Positions 45,205-54,493 of a stretch of DNA of 64,000 bases are shown in pieces. The position numbers and the translations under genes were made by a program. The first letter of the stretch is position 1. Each line of letters begins with the position of its first letter. Under the pieces are notes generated by a model, which was given only the letters and a program-made list of their open reading frames with translations, did no database searches and was not told where the DNA came from. Source of the DNA: Enterococcus sp. DIV0660C (lineage in GTDB: Bacteria > Bacillota > Bacilli > Lactobacillales > Enterococcaceae); contig NZ_JAFLWA010000004.1 of NCBI RefSeq assembly GCF_017316125.1, positions 1 to 64,000 on the forward strand, given 5' to 3'.

Positions 45205-46413
45205 ATGAAAAATAAAATCTCACCCACGCTTACGTTGATGGCATTGGTTATCAATGCCTTTGCAATTGGTTCAACTGAATTTATCAGTGTTGGTCTCATG
45301 CCTTTAATTGTTGAGAGCTTTCACGTTAGTTTGGCACAAGCAGGACTGACAGTTTCCCTTTACGCAATTGGCGTTACTGTTGGTGCACCAGTCTTAACTA
45401 TTTTAACTGGAAAATGGAATCGAAAATTTTTAATGATGATGATTATGTCTTTATTCATTATTGGAAATCTATTTGCTGCGTTTGCTGCAAGTTTTACCAT
45501 GTTACTAATTGGTCGTGTTATTTCTGCCCTTGCACATGGTATCTTTATGTCAGTTTCAAGTGTCATTGCAGCAGATGTTGTTGCACCACATAAACGTGCC
45601 AGCGCAATCGCTATTATGTTTACTGGCTTAACTGTCGCTACTGTAACAGGCGTTCCATTAGGTACATTTATAGGGCAACAGACGAGTTGGCACATGACAT
45701 TCATTTTTATTGCAGTTGTCGGTGCTATAGGGTTACTTGCCAATTTATTCTTGATCCCAAGTGGTTTACCCGTCCCAGGATCGATAGATTTAAAAGGTAT
45801 TCTACGAATTTTTAAAAATAAATTTTTAGTTGGTTCCTTTTTGGTTACTGCTCTCGGCTATGGCGGAACTTTCGCTGCGTATACTTATCTCACACCAATT
45901 TTACAAGATAAAATTGGTTACTCTGCACATGCTGTCGTTATCTTATTAGTTATTTATGGGCTAATGGTAGCCATTGGAAATACGATTGGTGGGCATTATT
46001 CTAATCAACAACCTTTGAAAGCTCTAGGTATTATGTTTGGTTTGCTAGTACTTTCTCTTCTATTTCTATTTTTTACGATTTTAAGCGGAAATAAATTATT
46101 AGCAACAGTCGCCACTCTCGTCTTGGGACTCTTCTCATTCATGAATGTACCCGGATTACAATTTTATGTTGTCCAACTGGCGGAAAACTATACACCAAAA
46201 GATATTACCTTGGCCTCAGCATTTAATATTTCTGCATTCAATATTGGAATTGCATTCGGCTCATTTATTGGGGGACAGGTAACTAAAACCGTTGGTGTTA
46301 GCTACACACCAATTTTTGGAGCAATCATCGTCTTACTGGCTGTTTTTTTAGTTTTCAGATTGATTACCGAAAATAAAAAAGCGAAACAACTTTCTTTACA
46401 CATAGAGGAATGA
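45205..46413 (+). CDS. MFS transporter, AraJ/sugar-efflux-like
   Basis: A 402-residue 12-segment transporter of the DHA1/AraJ-NepI-like group: NAFAIGSTEFISVGLMPLI in segment 1 is the group's typical start, followed by TILTGKWNRKFLMM (motif A-like) and GVPLGTFIGQQTSWHMTF. Members export sugars, nucleosides or drugs. RBS TTAGGAGGA. It stands alone between the island and the RpiR/nanE locus with its own terminator. Substrate unknown. Confidence 0.85.
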   Translation: MKNKISPTLTLMALVINAFAIGSTEFISVGLMPLIVESFHVSLAQAGLTVSLYAIGVTVGAPVLTILTGKWNRKFLMMMIMSLFIIGNLFAAFAASFTMLLIGRVISALAHGIFMSVSSVIAADVVAPHKRASAIAIMFTGLTVATVTGVPLGTFIGQQTSWHMTFIFIAVVGAIGLLANLFLIPSGLPVPGSIDLKGILRIFKNKFLVGSFLVTALGYGGTFAAYTYLTPILQDKIGYSAHAVVILLVIYGLMVAIGNTIGGHYSNQQPLKALGIMFGLLVLSLLFLFFTILSGNKLLATVATLVLGLFSFMNVPGLQFYVVQLAENYTPKDITLASAFNISAFNIGIAFGSFIGGQVTKTVGVSYTPIFGAIIVLLAVFLVFRLITENKKAKQLSLHIEE

Positions 46414-46444
46414 ATCCTAAGCATTTGATTGCTGTCACAAGATA

Positions 46445-46479
46445 AAAAAGAGGACGAGCGCTAAGCTCGTCCTCTTTTT
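46445..46479. terminator. Bidirectional terminator
   Basis: Stem AAAAAGAGGACGAGC/GCTCGTCCTCTTTTT between the rightward MFS gene and the leftward RpiR gene. Confidence 0.9.
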
Positions 46480-46523
46480 GCTGTTTTATTTATTTTTTTA
46501 CCTTTCTTCTTTTATTTAAGGGA

Positions 46524-47342
46524 TTAATCGATACTTTTATCGATGATTGCTCGCAATACCTTTTCCCTTAACTCGATTGAATCAATGTTATTTTTTCTTT
46601 CATAACCTTGAACTAGAATATCACAAAGATAAAGCTGAGAAATTTTTCCAGCTAAAGAAGCTCCATTCAAAAATTCTTCAATAGCCGTTTGCAGAACAAA
46701 ATCTGCTGTCCGCCCAATTGGAGATTGAAGATAATTCGTAATTGCCAAAATTTTGGCACCATTTTTTTTCGCAAGTTTCATTGAGTCATACGTATCTTTT
46801 GTTTTTCCTGACAATGAAAAAACAATGACTGTGTCTCCTTCATCCAATAGTGAAGCAACCTGCGCTTGAATATGCGGATCTATTACTGCATGCGCTTTTA
46901 CACCAACACGTAGAAACATAGTAGCTAAATCTAAACTAGTTGTTCCGCTAGATCCCACCCCAAAAATATAAATATTCTTTGATTGGCTAATCAATTGAAT
47001 AGCTTCTTGTAACGTTTGCTCATTAAGTAAGGATTCGGTCGCATTCAATGCTTCTTTTACGCCACTAGCGATTTCAGTAAAATAGGTTATTTCTTTTGGT
47101 TGCTCTTTTTTTTGGCTAAAATCCTCTTTCGCAATTTCGATTTTCAAATCAGAAAAGCCAGAAAAACCTAATTTTTGACAAAAACGAATGATTGTTGCAT
47201 CACCAACTTGCGTTTTCGCTTTGATATCACTCATTGTATTGTAAATAACTGATTTTCCAGCATCCAAAATATAATCAGCTACTTTTTTCTCAGATTTTGT
47301 TAAAAATGGATAATGCTCATGGATTAGGTATATATAATTCAT
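46524..47342 (-). CDS. RpiR family regulator of nanE and PTS
   Basis: A 272-residue RpiR/MurR-type regulator: N-terminal HTH_6 ([35 protein letters not shown]) and a C-terminal SIS domain ([50 protein letters not shown]). SIS domains bind phosphosugars. It is divergent from nanE and the PTS gene; ManNAc-6-phosphate or a related sugar phosphate is a reasonable effector by context. Confidence 0.9.
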   Translation of the reverse strand: MNYIYLIHEHYPFLTKSEKKVADYILDAGKSVIYNTMSDIKAKTQVGDATIIRFCQKLGFSGFSDLKIEIAKEDFSQKKEQPKEITYFTEIASGVKEALNATESLLNEQTLQEAIQLISQSKNIYIFGVGSSGTTSLDLATMFLRVGVKAHAVIDPHIQAQVASLLDEGDTVIVFSLSGKTKDTYDSMKLAKKNGAKILAITNYLQSPIGRTADFVLQTAIEEFLNGASLAGKISQLYLCDILVQGYERKNNIDSIELREKVLRAIIDKSID

Positions 47343-47427
47343 CGGTTCTCCTTTGCTCCAACTTATTCAGTTTATTATACTCCAAAACAAGTAAATAAAA
47401 AAATCTCCAAAATTCTCCATTTTGGCC

Positions 47428-47475
47428 TTTACACGCATGTAAGCGGATGCTATACTTCAATCGGAGTTAAACTCC
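47428..47475 (+). promoter_or_regulatory. nanE promoter with CcpA site and operator palindrome
   Basis: TTTACA (47428-47433), 17-bp spacer, TATACT (47451-47456). A full-consensus cre ATGTAAGCGGATGCT (47437-47451) fills the spacer, and a perfect palindrome GGAGTTAAACTCC (47463-47475) covers the start region, a likely RpiR-family operator. Similar CTCC-A3 elements recur leftward at about 47381 and 47404. Confidence 0.8.
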
Positions 47476-47507
47476 AAAATAAAAATAAAAACGGAGAATT
47501 AAGGAGA

Positions 47508-48197
47508 ATGAAAAAACAACTATTTTTAGAGACTATTTCTCATGGATTGATTGTTTCTTGTCAGGCTTTACCTGGCGAAGTATTTTACAGTGAAACAGGA
47601 GGCTTAATGCCTTTATTTGCTTTAGCTGCCCAAAAAGCAGGAGCTGTCGGGATTCGCGCAAATTCTGTTCGTGATATTTTAGAAATCAAAGAACAAGTTG
47701 ATTTACCGATGATCGGTATCATCAAGCGTGATTATTTACCTGAGGAACCATTTATTACTGCCACAATGCGCGAAATTGATGAACTAGTTTCAACTGGTGT
47801 GGAAGTAATTGCCCTCGATTGTACGTTGCGTAAACGTCACGATGGTTTAACGATCAATGAATTTATTTCTCAAGTCAAGGACAAATACCCCAATCAACTA
47901 TTGATGGCGGACATTGCCACATTTGCAGAAGGTATCAACGCTGCTGAAGCTGGTGTTGATTTTGTCGGAACAACGTTGAGTGGTTATACAGCAGATAGCA
48001 AACACCAAGATGGCCCCGATATTGAGCTTATCAAAAAACTAGTTGAAGCAGATTTATATGTTATTGCAGAAGGAAAGATCCACACACCCGAACAAGCAAA
48101 AAAAATCAAAGATTTAGGTGTTGCTGGAATTGTTGTTGGTGGTGCAATTACGCGACCGCAAGAAATTGCTCAGCGTTTCGTTGATGAATTAAACTAG
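47508..48197 (+). CDS. nanE: N-acetylmannosamine-6-phosphate 2-epimerase
   Basis: A 229-residue TIM-barrel NanE that converts ManNAc-6-P to GlcNAc-6-P. Family hallmarks are SCQALPGE at the N-terminus, [20 protein letters not shown] (catalytic Lys), [15 protein letters not shown] and [12 protein letters not shown]...[20 protein letters not shown] directly before ATG 47508. It is followed after 11 bases by a PTS gene, so the imported sugar phosphate is fed into GlcNAc-6-P metabolism. Confidence 0.95.
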   Translation: MKKQLFLETISHGLIVSCQALPGEVFYSETGGLMPLFALAAQKAGAVGIRANSVRDILEIKEQVDLPMIGIIKRDYLPEEPFITATMREIDELVSTGVEVIALDCTLRKRHDGLTINEFISQVKDKYPNQLLMADIATFAEGINAAEAGVDFVGTTLSGYTADSKHQDGPDIELIKKLVEADLYVIAEGKIHTPEQAKKIKDLGVAGIVVGGAITRPQEIAQRFVDELN

Positions 48198-48208
48198 GAG
48201 GAATCACT

Positions 48209-49723
48209 ATGTTCAAAAAATTTTCAAAGCTTGGTCGTGCGTTTATGCTTCCGATTGCTATCTTACCTGTTGCTGGCCTTCTTCTTGGACTGGGGGGTGC
48301 GTTAACAAATGAAAGCGCCATAAACGCCTATCCCCTTTTATCTCAACCTTGGTTACACACGATTTTAAGTATCATGAGTGTTGCTGGTAATGCTGTCTTT
48401 GCAAATCTAGCGTTAATTTTTGCAATCGGTATTGCAGTTGGCTTAGCAGATGGTGATAAAGGAACGGCCGGGTTAGCTGGTGGTGTTGCCTATCTCGTGT
48501 ATACAGCAACAATTAGTGGATTTCTAGAACTTTTTTCTCCTGAAGGTGCCACACTTGATACTGGAGTCGTTGGCTCGATTGTCATCGGTGGCACGGTCGC
48601 CTTTTTGCATAATCGTTATCGAAAAATCGAATTACCACAGTTTCTTGGTTTCTTTGGTGGCTCTCGTTTTATTCCAATCGTTTCGAGTTTAGCTGCAATT
48701 CTCATCGGCTCATTTTTTTATTTAATCTGGCCTCCAATACAAAATGGCTTGGTTATTGCTGGTGAACAAATTGCACAAATGGGTAGTCTAGGTACATTTT
48801 TATATGGTTTTTTACTTCGTTTAACTGGTGCAGTTGGCTTACACCACACAATCTATCCATTGTTCTGGTATACTTCATTGGGTGGAACAGAAACCGTTGC
48901 TGGTTCAACGATCTCAGGTGCACAAAATATTTTCTTTGCTCAGTTAGCAGACTCAAGTCACACGGGTCTTTTCACTTATGGAACTCGCTTCTTTGCAGGA
49001 AGATTTGCTACGATGATGTTTGGGTTACCTGCTGCATGCTATGCAATGTACCGTGCCATTCCTAAGCAAAACCGTAAAAAAAATGGCGGATTGTATTTTA
49101 GTGGTGCATTGACTTCTTTCTTAACTGGAATTACTGAACCTGTTGAGTATATGTTTTTATTTGTAGCACCGTGGTTATATGTCATTCACGCATTTTTGGA
49201 TGGTCTCTCTTTTTATTTTGCTGATATCTTGAATATTCGGATTGGTAATTCCTTCTCTGGAGGACTTATTGACTTCTTGTTGTTTGGTGTTTTACAAGGA
49301 AACGACAAAACAAATTGGTTGAAATTACTACCTTTTGGTCTTGCTTGGGCAGTTATTTATTATATTGTCTTTTCCTTTTGTATCAAAAAATTCAAGGTCG
49401 CGATTCCAGGAATGGAGTTAGCTACAGATGAAACACCGAAGGAATTTGAGAAGCAAAGCGAAAAGAAACCAACTACTTTACATGAAGAATCACTAACTAT
49501 CATTACTGCACTTGGAAACCAAGAAAATATTGAATCAGTCGAGGCTTGCGCTACTCGTCTACGTATTTCTGTCACCAACGGTCAGCTTGTCAATAAACAA
49601 GTTATCCAGGAACTAGGTGCTACAGCTGTTTTTGAAGTCAAAGGTGGTATTCAAGCCGTTTTTGGTGGTAAAGCAGATCTTTTGAGTCAAGAGATCAATC
49701 AAATTTTAAATAAAGATAATTAA
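48209..49723 (+). CDS. Glucose-family PTS IICB, probably for an amino sugar
   Basis: A 504-residue PTS permease of the glucose/GlcNAc superfamily. N-terminal IIC (FSKLGRAFMLPIAILPVAGLLLGLGG; substrate region GITEPVEYMFLFVAPWLY) and C-terminal IIB with phospho-Cys in VEACATRLRISV (about residue 449). No IIA domain, so it uses a general EIIA(Glc). Linked to nanE and an RpiR regulator, so ManNAc or a ManNAc-yielding sugar is the likely substrate. RBS GGAGG. Confidence 0.88.
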   Translation: MFKKFSKLGRAFMLPIAILPVAGLLLGLGGALTNESAINAYPLLSQPWLHTILSIMSVAGNAVFANLALIFAIGIAVGLADGDKGTAGLAGGVAYLVYTATISGFLELFSPEGATLDTGVVGSIVIGGTVAFLHNRYRKIELPQFLGFFGGSRFIPIVSSLAAILIGSFFYLIWPPIQNGLVIAGEQIAQMGSLGTFLYGFLLRLTGAVGLHHTIYPLFWYTSLGGTETVAGSTISGAQNIFFAQLADSSHTGLFTYGTRFFAGRFATMMFGLPAACYAMYRAIPKQNRKKNGGLYFSGALTSFLTGITEPVEYMFLFVAPWLYVIHAFLDGLSFYFADILNIRIGNSFSGGLIDFLLFGVLQGNDKTNWLKLLPFGLAWAVIYYIVFSFCIKKFKVAIPGMELATDETPKEFEKQSEKKPTTLHEESLTIITALGNQENIESVEACATRLRISVTNGQLVNKQVIQELGATAVFEVKGGIQAVFGGKADLLSQEINQILNKDN

Positions 49724-49746
49724 CAGTTTACAACTTGTTGCTTGCA

Positions 49747-49795
49747 TAAAAAAAGAAGCTCAACTGCCGATTGTGAGGCAGCTGAGCTTCTTTCA
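49747..49795. terminator. Terminator after the PTS gene
   Basis: Stem AGAAGCTCAACTGCC/GGCAGCTGAGCTTCT flanked by A7 and T-rich sequence. Confidence 0.85.
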
Positions 49796-49808
49796 ATTTA
49801 CTAAATGC

Positions 49809-50528
49809 TTATAAAAACAACTCTTTTTTCGCCAAAAAATTTCTCGCTTGCAGCAAATCATGAAATTGATAGTCTGCTGGTGCAGGACGTTCACGTAAAC
49901 GTGAAAGGTCTTTTTTCAGCGGGTAGCGCCCTTTTCTAACTGGCAAATCTGTAATATCATCTTCAACTAAAACAGAACGAATTCCTGCACGACGTGCTGC
50001 TTCGATCCCCACTCTTGAATCTTCAAAGACAAGAGCATGGGTTGGATCGATACCAGCTTTTTGACTTGCTTTTAAAAAAATCTCTGGATTTGGTTTCCCT
50101 GCTTCAACCTCGTCTCCTGCCAATATCACATCAAAATAGTCAGTGATTCCTTCCATCTCTAAGTAAACCAAGACTTTTTCTCGCTTTGATGACGAAGCAA
50201 CAGCAATTTTAACTCCTTGTTCTTTGGCAAAATCTAGCAACGGCACCAAGCCATATTTTTTATGAACAGTTTTTTCTTTCGCCAGTAGTTCATTTTTAAA
50301 CACATTCATTGAATCACGCCATTCATTGTAAGGAACGTCCTCACCGTAGAGTTCTTTCATCCCCAAACGAATATCAGAATCTGTTTTTCCTGTCAAATAA
50401 TAATAAACATTATGATTCAATTCATAATCATGTTTTTCTGCAGAATTGAAGTAGCCTCGATAACTAAGACGACCTGTATCAAACATAAGTCCATCCATAT
50501 CAAAAATAAATAATTCGATTTTATTCAT
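49809..50528 (-). CDS. HAD-family phosphatase (beta-phosphoglucomutase-like)
   Basis: A 239-residue HAD hydrolase, subfamily IA. The nucleophile motif is FIFDMDGLMFDT, followed by VAVASSSKRE-type motif II (KIAVASSSKREKV), Lys in EAGKPNPEIF, and motif IV FEDSRVGIEAARRAG. ATG 50528 has GGAGG; the longer frame is not needed. It probably dephosphorylates or isomerises a small sugar phosphate. It lies just past the terminator of the uronate cluster on the same strand. Confidence 0.88.
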   Translation of the reverse strand: MNKIELFIFDMDGLMFDTGRLSYRGYFNSAEKHDYELNHNVYYYLTGKTDSDIRLGMKELYGEDVPYNEWRDSMNVFKNELLAKEKTVHKKYGLVPLLDFAKEQGVKIAVASSSKREKVLVYLEMEGITDYFDVILAGDEVEAGKPNPEIFLKASQKAGIDPTHALVFEDSRVGIEAARRAGIRSVLVEDDITDLPVRKGRYPLKKDLSRLRERPAPADYQFHDLLQARNFLAKKELFL

Positions 50529-50679
50529 AATAGCCTCCAATAACTTGAGTTGATTCATTCTACCCCAAAAGGAAAAGAAAGGACAGCAGTAAGCGATGAA
50601 GGAAACAGCTAATGAAAAAGTAAAATAGGTTGTAAATTTCCCTTGCCTAATTCATCAAGTAGTCATTCTCGTCAAAAAG

Positions 50680-50712
50680 GTGGGCAAAACGCCTAGTCGT
50701 TTTGTCCCACCC
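50680..50712 (-). terminator. Terminator of the uronate/PTS cluster
   Basis: Stem GTGGG(A)CAAAACG/CGTTTTG(C)CCAC, followed leftward by T-rich sequence. Confidence 0.7.
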
Positions 50713-50744
50713 ATTTTCTTACCTCTTGGATCCATTCCACAACC

Positions 50745-51410
50745 TTATCCACTTATCCTGAAAGATTGTCCCTTGACTGTTTCTATTAATTCGTTCAGGT
50801 GCTGACTGGCAGTTACTCCATCATCTTGTTTCAAACTTGTTTCTGAAAGAATAAATGACCCGCCAACTGCTATTACCTGAGAATGGTTCAAGTAATCGAG
50901 AACATTGGTCTCATCAATACCACCGGTGGGCAAAAATTTCACGTCATAAAAGGGCCCACTCAACGCCTTGATTGCCTTTAGCCCACCATAGATATCTGCT
51001 GGAAAAAATTTGACAATATGAATGCCATAATCCACTGCCTGTTGGATTTCACTAGGGGTTGCTGTTCCAGGGAATACAGGGATATCTTGAGTTAAACTAT
51101 ATTCGATAACTTCTGGGATCACAGCTGGTGACACAATAAATTTCGCACCATTTTTAATTGCTGCCTTTGCCTGTGTCAATGTTCGCACAGTGCCCGCGCC
51201 CACCAACAGTTTTCCAGATTTTGCTAATTTTTTGATGGCTGCTTCTGCCAATTCACTACGAAATGTGACTTCAACTAACGGTAACTGATTTGCTAACAGA
51301 ATTTCTTCCAAGCGATCCAGATAGTCAAGATTCGTTGCAGTATAAAGCGGCAATAACTTTGCTTCCTCTATTTTTTGATAAACTTCGCTTTGAACTGTCT
51401 GCATTTTCAA
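50745..51410 (-). CDS. eda: KDPG/KHG aldolase (Eda family)
   Basis: A 221-residue class I aldolase: EVTFRSELA (catalytic Glu), GAGTVRT, VSPAVIPEV, and the Schiff-base Lys in HIVKFFPAD (about residue 143), then FLPTGGID. It cleaves KDPG to pyruvate and glyceraldehyde 3-phosphate, closing the uronate route. Start is TTG 51410 after GAGGGAG, or ATG 51404. It is the last gene of the cluster, just behind uxuA. No KDG kinase is seen in this cluster; the one at 15.7 kb or elsewhere would be needed. Confidence 0.9.
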   Translation of the reverse strand: MKMQTVQSEVYQKIEEAKLLPLYTATNLDYLDRLEEILLANQLPLVEVTFRSELAEAAIKKLAKSGKLLVGAGTVRTLTQAKAAIKNGAKFIVSPAVIPEVIEYSLTQDIPVFPGTATPSEIQQAVDYGIHIVKFFPADIYGGLKAIKALSGPFYDVKFLPTGGIDETNVLDYLNHSQVIAVGGSFILSETSLKQDDGVTASQHLNELIETVKGQSFRISG

Positions 51411-51434
51411 ACTCGCTCCCTCACAAAACGTGAT

Positions 51435-52499
51435 CTATTTTTTTGCTTTTGTGATTGCTTCGTGTAACCCTTGCATATAAGTGATTCCCATCGCTCGGTC
51501 ATATAGACCATAACCCGGCATCGCTACTTCGCCCCAGATCGTTCGGCCATGGTCAGGGCGAATCACGCCATCAAAACCAACATCCACTAAGGCTTGCATC
51601 AATGCATACATGTCAAGTGAACCTTCTGTTGACAAATGTGCTGTTTCTTTAAATTTTCTTTCTCCCATAAAGCCAACATTTCTAAAGTGAACAAAGTTGA
51701 TTCGTTCCCCAACCTCATGAATGATTTCAACCAAGTCATTTGCTGGATCTGCTCCCAATGAACCAGTGCATAACGTGATTCCGTTGTAAGGAGAATCAAC
51801 AATTGATAAAATTCGTTTTAAGTCTGCTAGGTTTTTTGTAATGCGTGGAAAGCCAAAGATTTCCCAAGGTGGATCATCCGGATGAATCGCCATTTTCACA
51901 TCCATTTCTTCACAAACCGGAATAATTTTTTGCAAGAAATAGGTTAAATTGTCAAATAGAATTTCTTCCGTTACACCTTCATAAATTTCTACCAATCGAT
52001 TGAATTTATCTAGACGTTCTTTCTCCCAGCCAGGTAAACGAAATCCTTTTGATTGGCTATGGATCAATGTATACATTTCACTTGGTTGCATGTCATCCAC
52101 AACAGACTGATCATAAACTAATGAAAAGCTGCCATCTGCATTTTCATAAAACAAATTGGTCTTTGCCCAACCAAAAATTGGCTTAAAGCTATAACAAATC
52201 AAATGCACGCCACACTTGGACAAATTCTTGATTGTCTGGATATAATTATCAATGTAATGATCTCTCTCATCAGTCCCTGCTTTGATTGCATCATGGATGG
52301 CTACACTTTCAATCCCCAATAATTCTAAGTTACCAGCTTCAACAGAATCTTTTAGTTTCTGAATTTCATCAACTGCCCAGACATCACCGGGTAGCTTATC
52401 CAACAAAGTACCTACGATTCCATTGATACCCGGAATTTGGCCTACATTTTCCAGCGGAATCGAGTCTCCTTGACCATACCATCTAAATCCCCACTTCAT
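51435..52499 (-). CDS. uxuA: D-mannonate dehydratase
   Basis: A 354-residue UxuA that dehydrates D-mannonate to KDG, using Mn/Fe. Recognised by MKWGFRWYGQGD at the N-terminus, HLICYSFKPIFGWAKT, AIHPDDPPWEIFGFPRI, LCTGSLGADP, and FVHFRNVG...RPDHGRTIWGE. Length is typical of the shorter Gram-positive form. RBS AAGGAGG. It sits between the PTS IIA gene and the aldolase, so mannonate made from imported uronic acid is an expected intermediate. Confidence 0.95.
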   Translation of the reverse strand: MKWGFRWYGQGDSIPLENVGQIPGINGIVGTLLDKLPGDVWAVDEIQKLKDSVEAGNLELLGIESVAIHDAIKAGTDERDHYIDNYIQTIKNLSKCGVHLICYSFKPIFGWAKTNLFYENADGSFSLVYDQSVVDDMQPSEMYTLIHSQSKGFRLPGWEKERLDKFNRLVEIYEGVTEEILFDNLTYFLQKIIPVCEEMDVKMAIHPDDPPWEIFGFPRITKNLADLKRILSIVDSPYNGITLCTGSLGADPANDLVEIIHEVGERINFVHFRNVGFMGERKFKETAHLSTEGSLDMYALMQALVDVGFDGVIRPDHGRTIWGEVAMPGYGLYDRAMGITYMQGLHEAITKAKK

Positions 52500-52516
52500 C
52501 TTGGCTTACGCCTCCT

Positions 52517-52960
52517 TTAAAAGTCATCTTCTTCATCATTTTCTTCAGTCATTGATGTATGCCATGCTTGTAAACTATCTTCTCCTTGTGCAAGAATTGC
52601 CGGAGCAACTTGTTCTAAAGGCGTTTCAATCAATTGATGATTGATCGTTTCCAATAGCATAGGTAGGTTAACACCACCGATGACATACACTTGTTCTTGA
52701 AGTGTTGGTTCTAATTGACTAACAGCTAGTACTGACTGATTATAAGGACTAGCACTTACTAAATCTGTTAACACAATGACGCCATTCTCTTGATTGACTT
52801 CGTGAATTGCTTCTCCAATTTTTTTGCCCAACAGTTGCACATCATCTGCTTGGTTCAAACTAACAGTTGCTGTATTATTCGTTGCCCCAATAATCACTGT
52901 GGCAGCATCTTTTAATCCCTCACTCAATGTACCATGTGTTGCAATCACGATCCCTAACAT
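52517..52960 (-). CDS. PTS mannose-family IIA
   Basis: A 147-residue EIIA of the mannose/fructose/sorbose class. The phosphorylated His is in [16 protein letters not shown] (His9 or 10 by family), with [14 protein letters not shown] and [12 protein letters not shown] further on. The C-terminus is an acidic tail (EENDEEDDF). It overlaps the preceding membrane-protein gene by seven bases. With the IIB, IID and IIC genes just upstream it forms one complete transporter. Confidence 0.92.
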   Translation of the reverse strand: MLGIVIATHGTLSEGLKDAATVIIGATNNTATVSLNQADDVQLLGKKIGEAIHEVNQENGVIVLTDLVSASPYNQSVLAVSQLEPTLQEQVYVIGGVNLPMLLETINHQLIETPLEQVAPAILAQGEDSLQAWHTSMTEENDEEDDF

Positions 52961-53880
52961 GCTGTTTCCTCCTCGACAGACAATTTTGATTCATTTTTTT
53001 TGAAAAAAGTCATCACTTTTGCGATATTTTCCATATTAAGTTCTTTTTGATCGAGCACCGCTCGACTTAAATAAAAGTCAGTTGTTTCCGCTTGATTTTC
53101 ACCACTAAATAAATACATCGGCTGTTTTTCTAACAATCCTTCGGACACAACCTCAATACCGACTTTTTTAGCAACTTCACTGGTTTTCTTAGGCGCACCT
53201 AGTACTCTCAATGGTGCCTTTGCCCCAACACTATCCAATACGTACACTTCACAATTTTTCTTGATGACACTTTGTAATACAGCAACTCCTTGCTCACCGA
53301 AACATCCTTCATCAAGCAATGCGTAGGCTGTTTTTTCATCTGGTTCTTCCATCATTGCTAGCAGCGTCAAGATAGATGACGTATTCCGAACAAGATTTTT
53401 ACGATTCGATAACCCTTGAGTGACCTTGCCTAAAAAATAAAAATAACTGGCAAAGACAGCAATTACGAGCCAAGAACTCAAAGTAGTCACATCAAAAGTC
53501 AATGTTTGTTTCATTAAGTAAAGAATCGTCGCTATTAAGCCGATAAAAATCAGACTAACTGTGCCTAATAAAATAAATTTAGTCGTAGCTTTCGCTTGTT
53601 CTTTTCGTTGAAACAAAGCATATGCCCCAACATGTCTAGGCGGGGTGTCATAATACGTGCAAATCACTCGCTCGGCATTTTCAACATCGCCAACGTAAAT
53701 ATTTCTGGAAGAAGTTCTTTTTTGTTGGTTATATTCAATGATTTGTACGTCTTCTCGCATCGGTAAAATATCTGCAATGGCTGCTGAGATAAATCTTGTT
53801 TTTTGTTTGTGTGTGCGCCGTAAGCGATAGATATATTGGTAACGAAACAACCAATCTTGAAAACGTTCCTTTTTTTGCAT
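52954..53880 (-). CDS. Membrane protein of unknown function inside the PTS cluster
   Basis: A 308-residue protein with a basic N-terminal part, two membrane segments near residues 98-155 ([21 protein letters not shown] and [15 protein letters not shown]), and a soluble C-terminal half ([38 protein letters not shown]). The C-terminal half vaguely recalls M28-like folds (LDSVG), without visible metal ligands. ATG 53880 has GGGAG. It lies between IIB and IIA, which is unusual for a mannose-type PTS operon. I cannot assign a role. Confidence 0.6.
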   Translation of the reverse strand: MQKKERFQDWLFRYQYIYRLRRTHKQKTRFISAAIADILPMREDVQIIEYNQQKRTSSRNIYVGDVENAERVICTYYDTPPRHVGAYALFQRKEQAKATTKFILLGTVSLIFIGLIATILYLMKQTLTFDVTTLSSWLVIAVFASYFYFLGKVTQGLSNRKNLVRNTSSILTLLAMMEEPDEKTAYALLDEGCFGEQGVAVLQSVIKKNCEVYVLDSVGAKAPLRVLGAPKKTSEVAKKVGIEVVSEGLLEKQPMYLFSGENQAETTDFYLSRAVLDQKELNMENIAKVMTFFKKNESKLSVEEETAC

Positions 53881-53913
53881 CGTACTCCCACCTAACCTTG
53901 CTCGTTTATTTTA

Positions 53914-53943
53914 GGAGTCTGGCGTTCAAATCCCAGACTCCAT
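53914..53943 (-). terminator. Hairpin between the IIB and membrane-protein genes
   Basis: Stem GGAGTCTGG/CCAGACTCC read leftward with only a weak T-run, possibly an attenuator or RNA-stability element within the operon. Confidence 0.4.
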
Positions 53944-53965
53944 TTGCTGATCTTTCTACGTGATC

Positions 53966-54472
53966 TCACAAATCAAATTTGCTTAAAATATCTTTTAACG
54001 TTGACTTTGGTGCAGATGGTGTTGCTTGGAAATAAATGTTTTCAACCCCATAATCTTCGTTCAATTCTTTTAGTTTTTGCGCATCTTCTTTATTTAAATA
54101 AACAGATTTGGTTACTAATAAATCTTTTTCTGGATCCTTTTGAGCAATCCCGCCAATATTTAGTTCTTTCATTGGCACACCATGTTTGACTAAGTCATAG
54201 ATCACACTTACTGTTTTAGCAATCAAGATACAGTTATATTCTTTAAATTCATATTCATCCCAGTAAAATTTCGCTTTATCACTTGTGATAACAATCGTTT
54301 TTTGACCTGTGCGACTTCCCGCGTTTTTATAAAGGTCGCGCATGAATTTATCTTTTGCTACAACGTCATCCACTACAAAAATGGAATTGACACCACTCTT
54401 TTGTGACAAAGTCACCATTACTTGACCATGGATCAAACGTTCATCTACACGTGCTAAGTTTACTTTTCCCAT
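53966..54472 (-). CDS. PTS mannose-family IIB
   Basis: A 168-residue EIIB of the mannose/sorbose family; the phospho-His is in ARVDERLIHGQVM (about residue 15), followed by SIFVVDDVVAKDKFM and LNIGGIAQKDPEKDLL. ATG 54472 follows AAAGGAAG. It hands phosphate to the sugar moved by IIC/IID. Related hyaluronate clusters in streptococci use the same PTS family. Confidence 0.92.
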   Translation of the reverse strand: MGKVNLARVDERLIHGQVMVTLSQKSGVNSIFVVDDVVAKDKFMRDLYKNAGSRTGQKTIVITSDKAKFYWDEYEFKEYNCILIAKTVSVIYDLVKHGVPMKELNIGGIAQKDPEKDLLVTKSVYLNKEDAQKLKELNEDYGVENIYFQATPSAPKSTLKDILSKFDL

Positions 54473-54493
54473 CAAAAACACTTCCTTTAATTT

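Noticed and set aside
53914-53943. Hairpin before the PTS-cluster membrane protein as an operon end
   Set aside because: The T-run is weak and the following genes clearly belong to the same transporter, so it is not treated as a true terminator.
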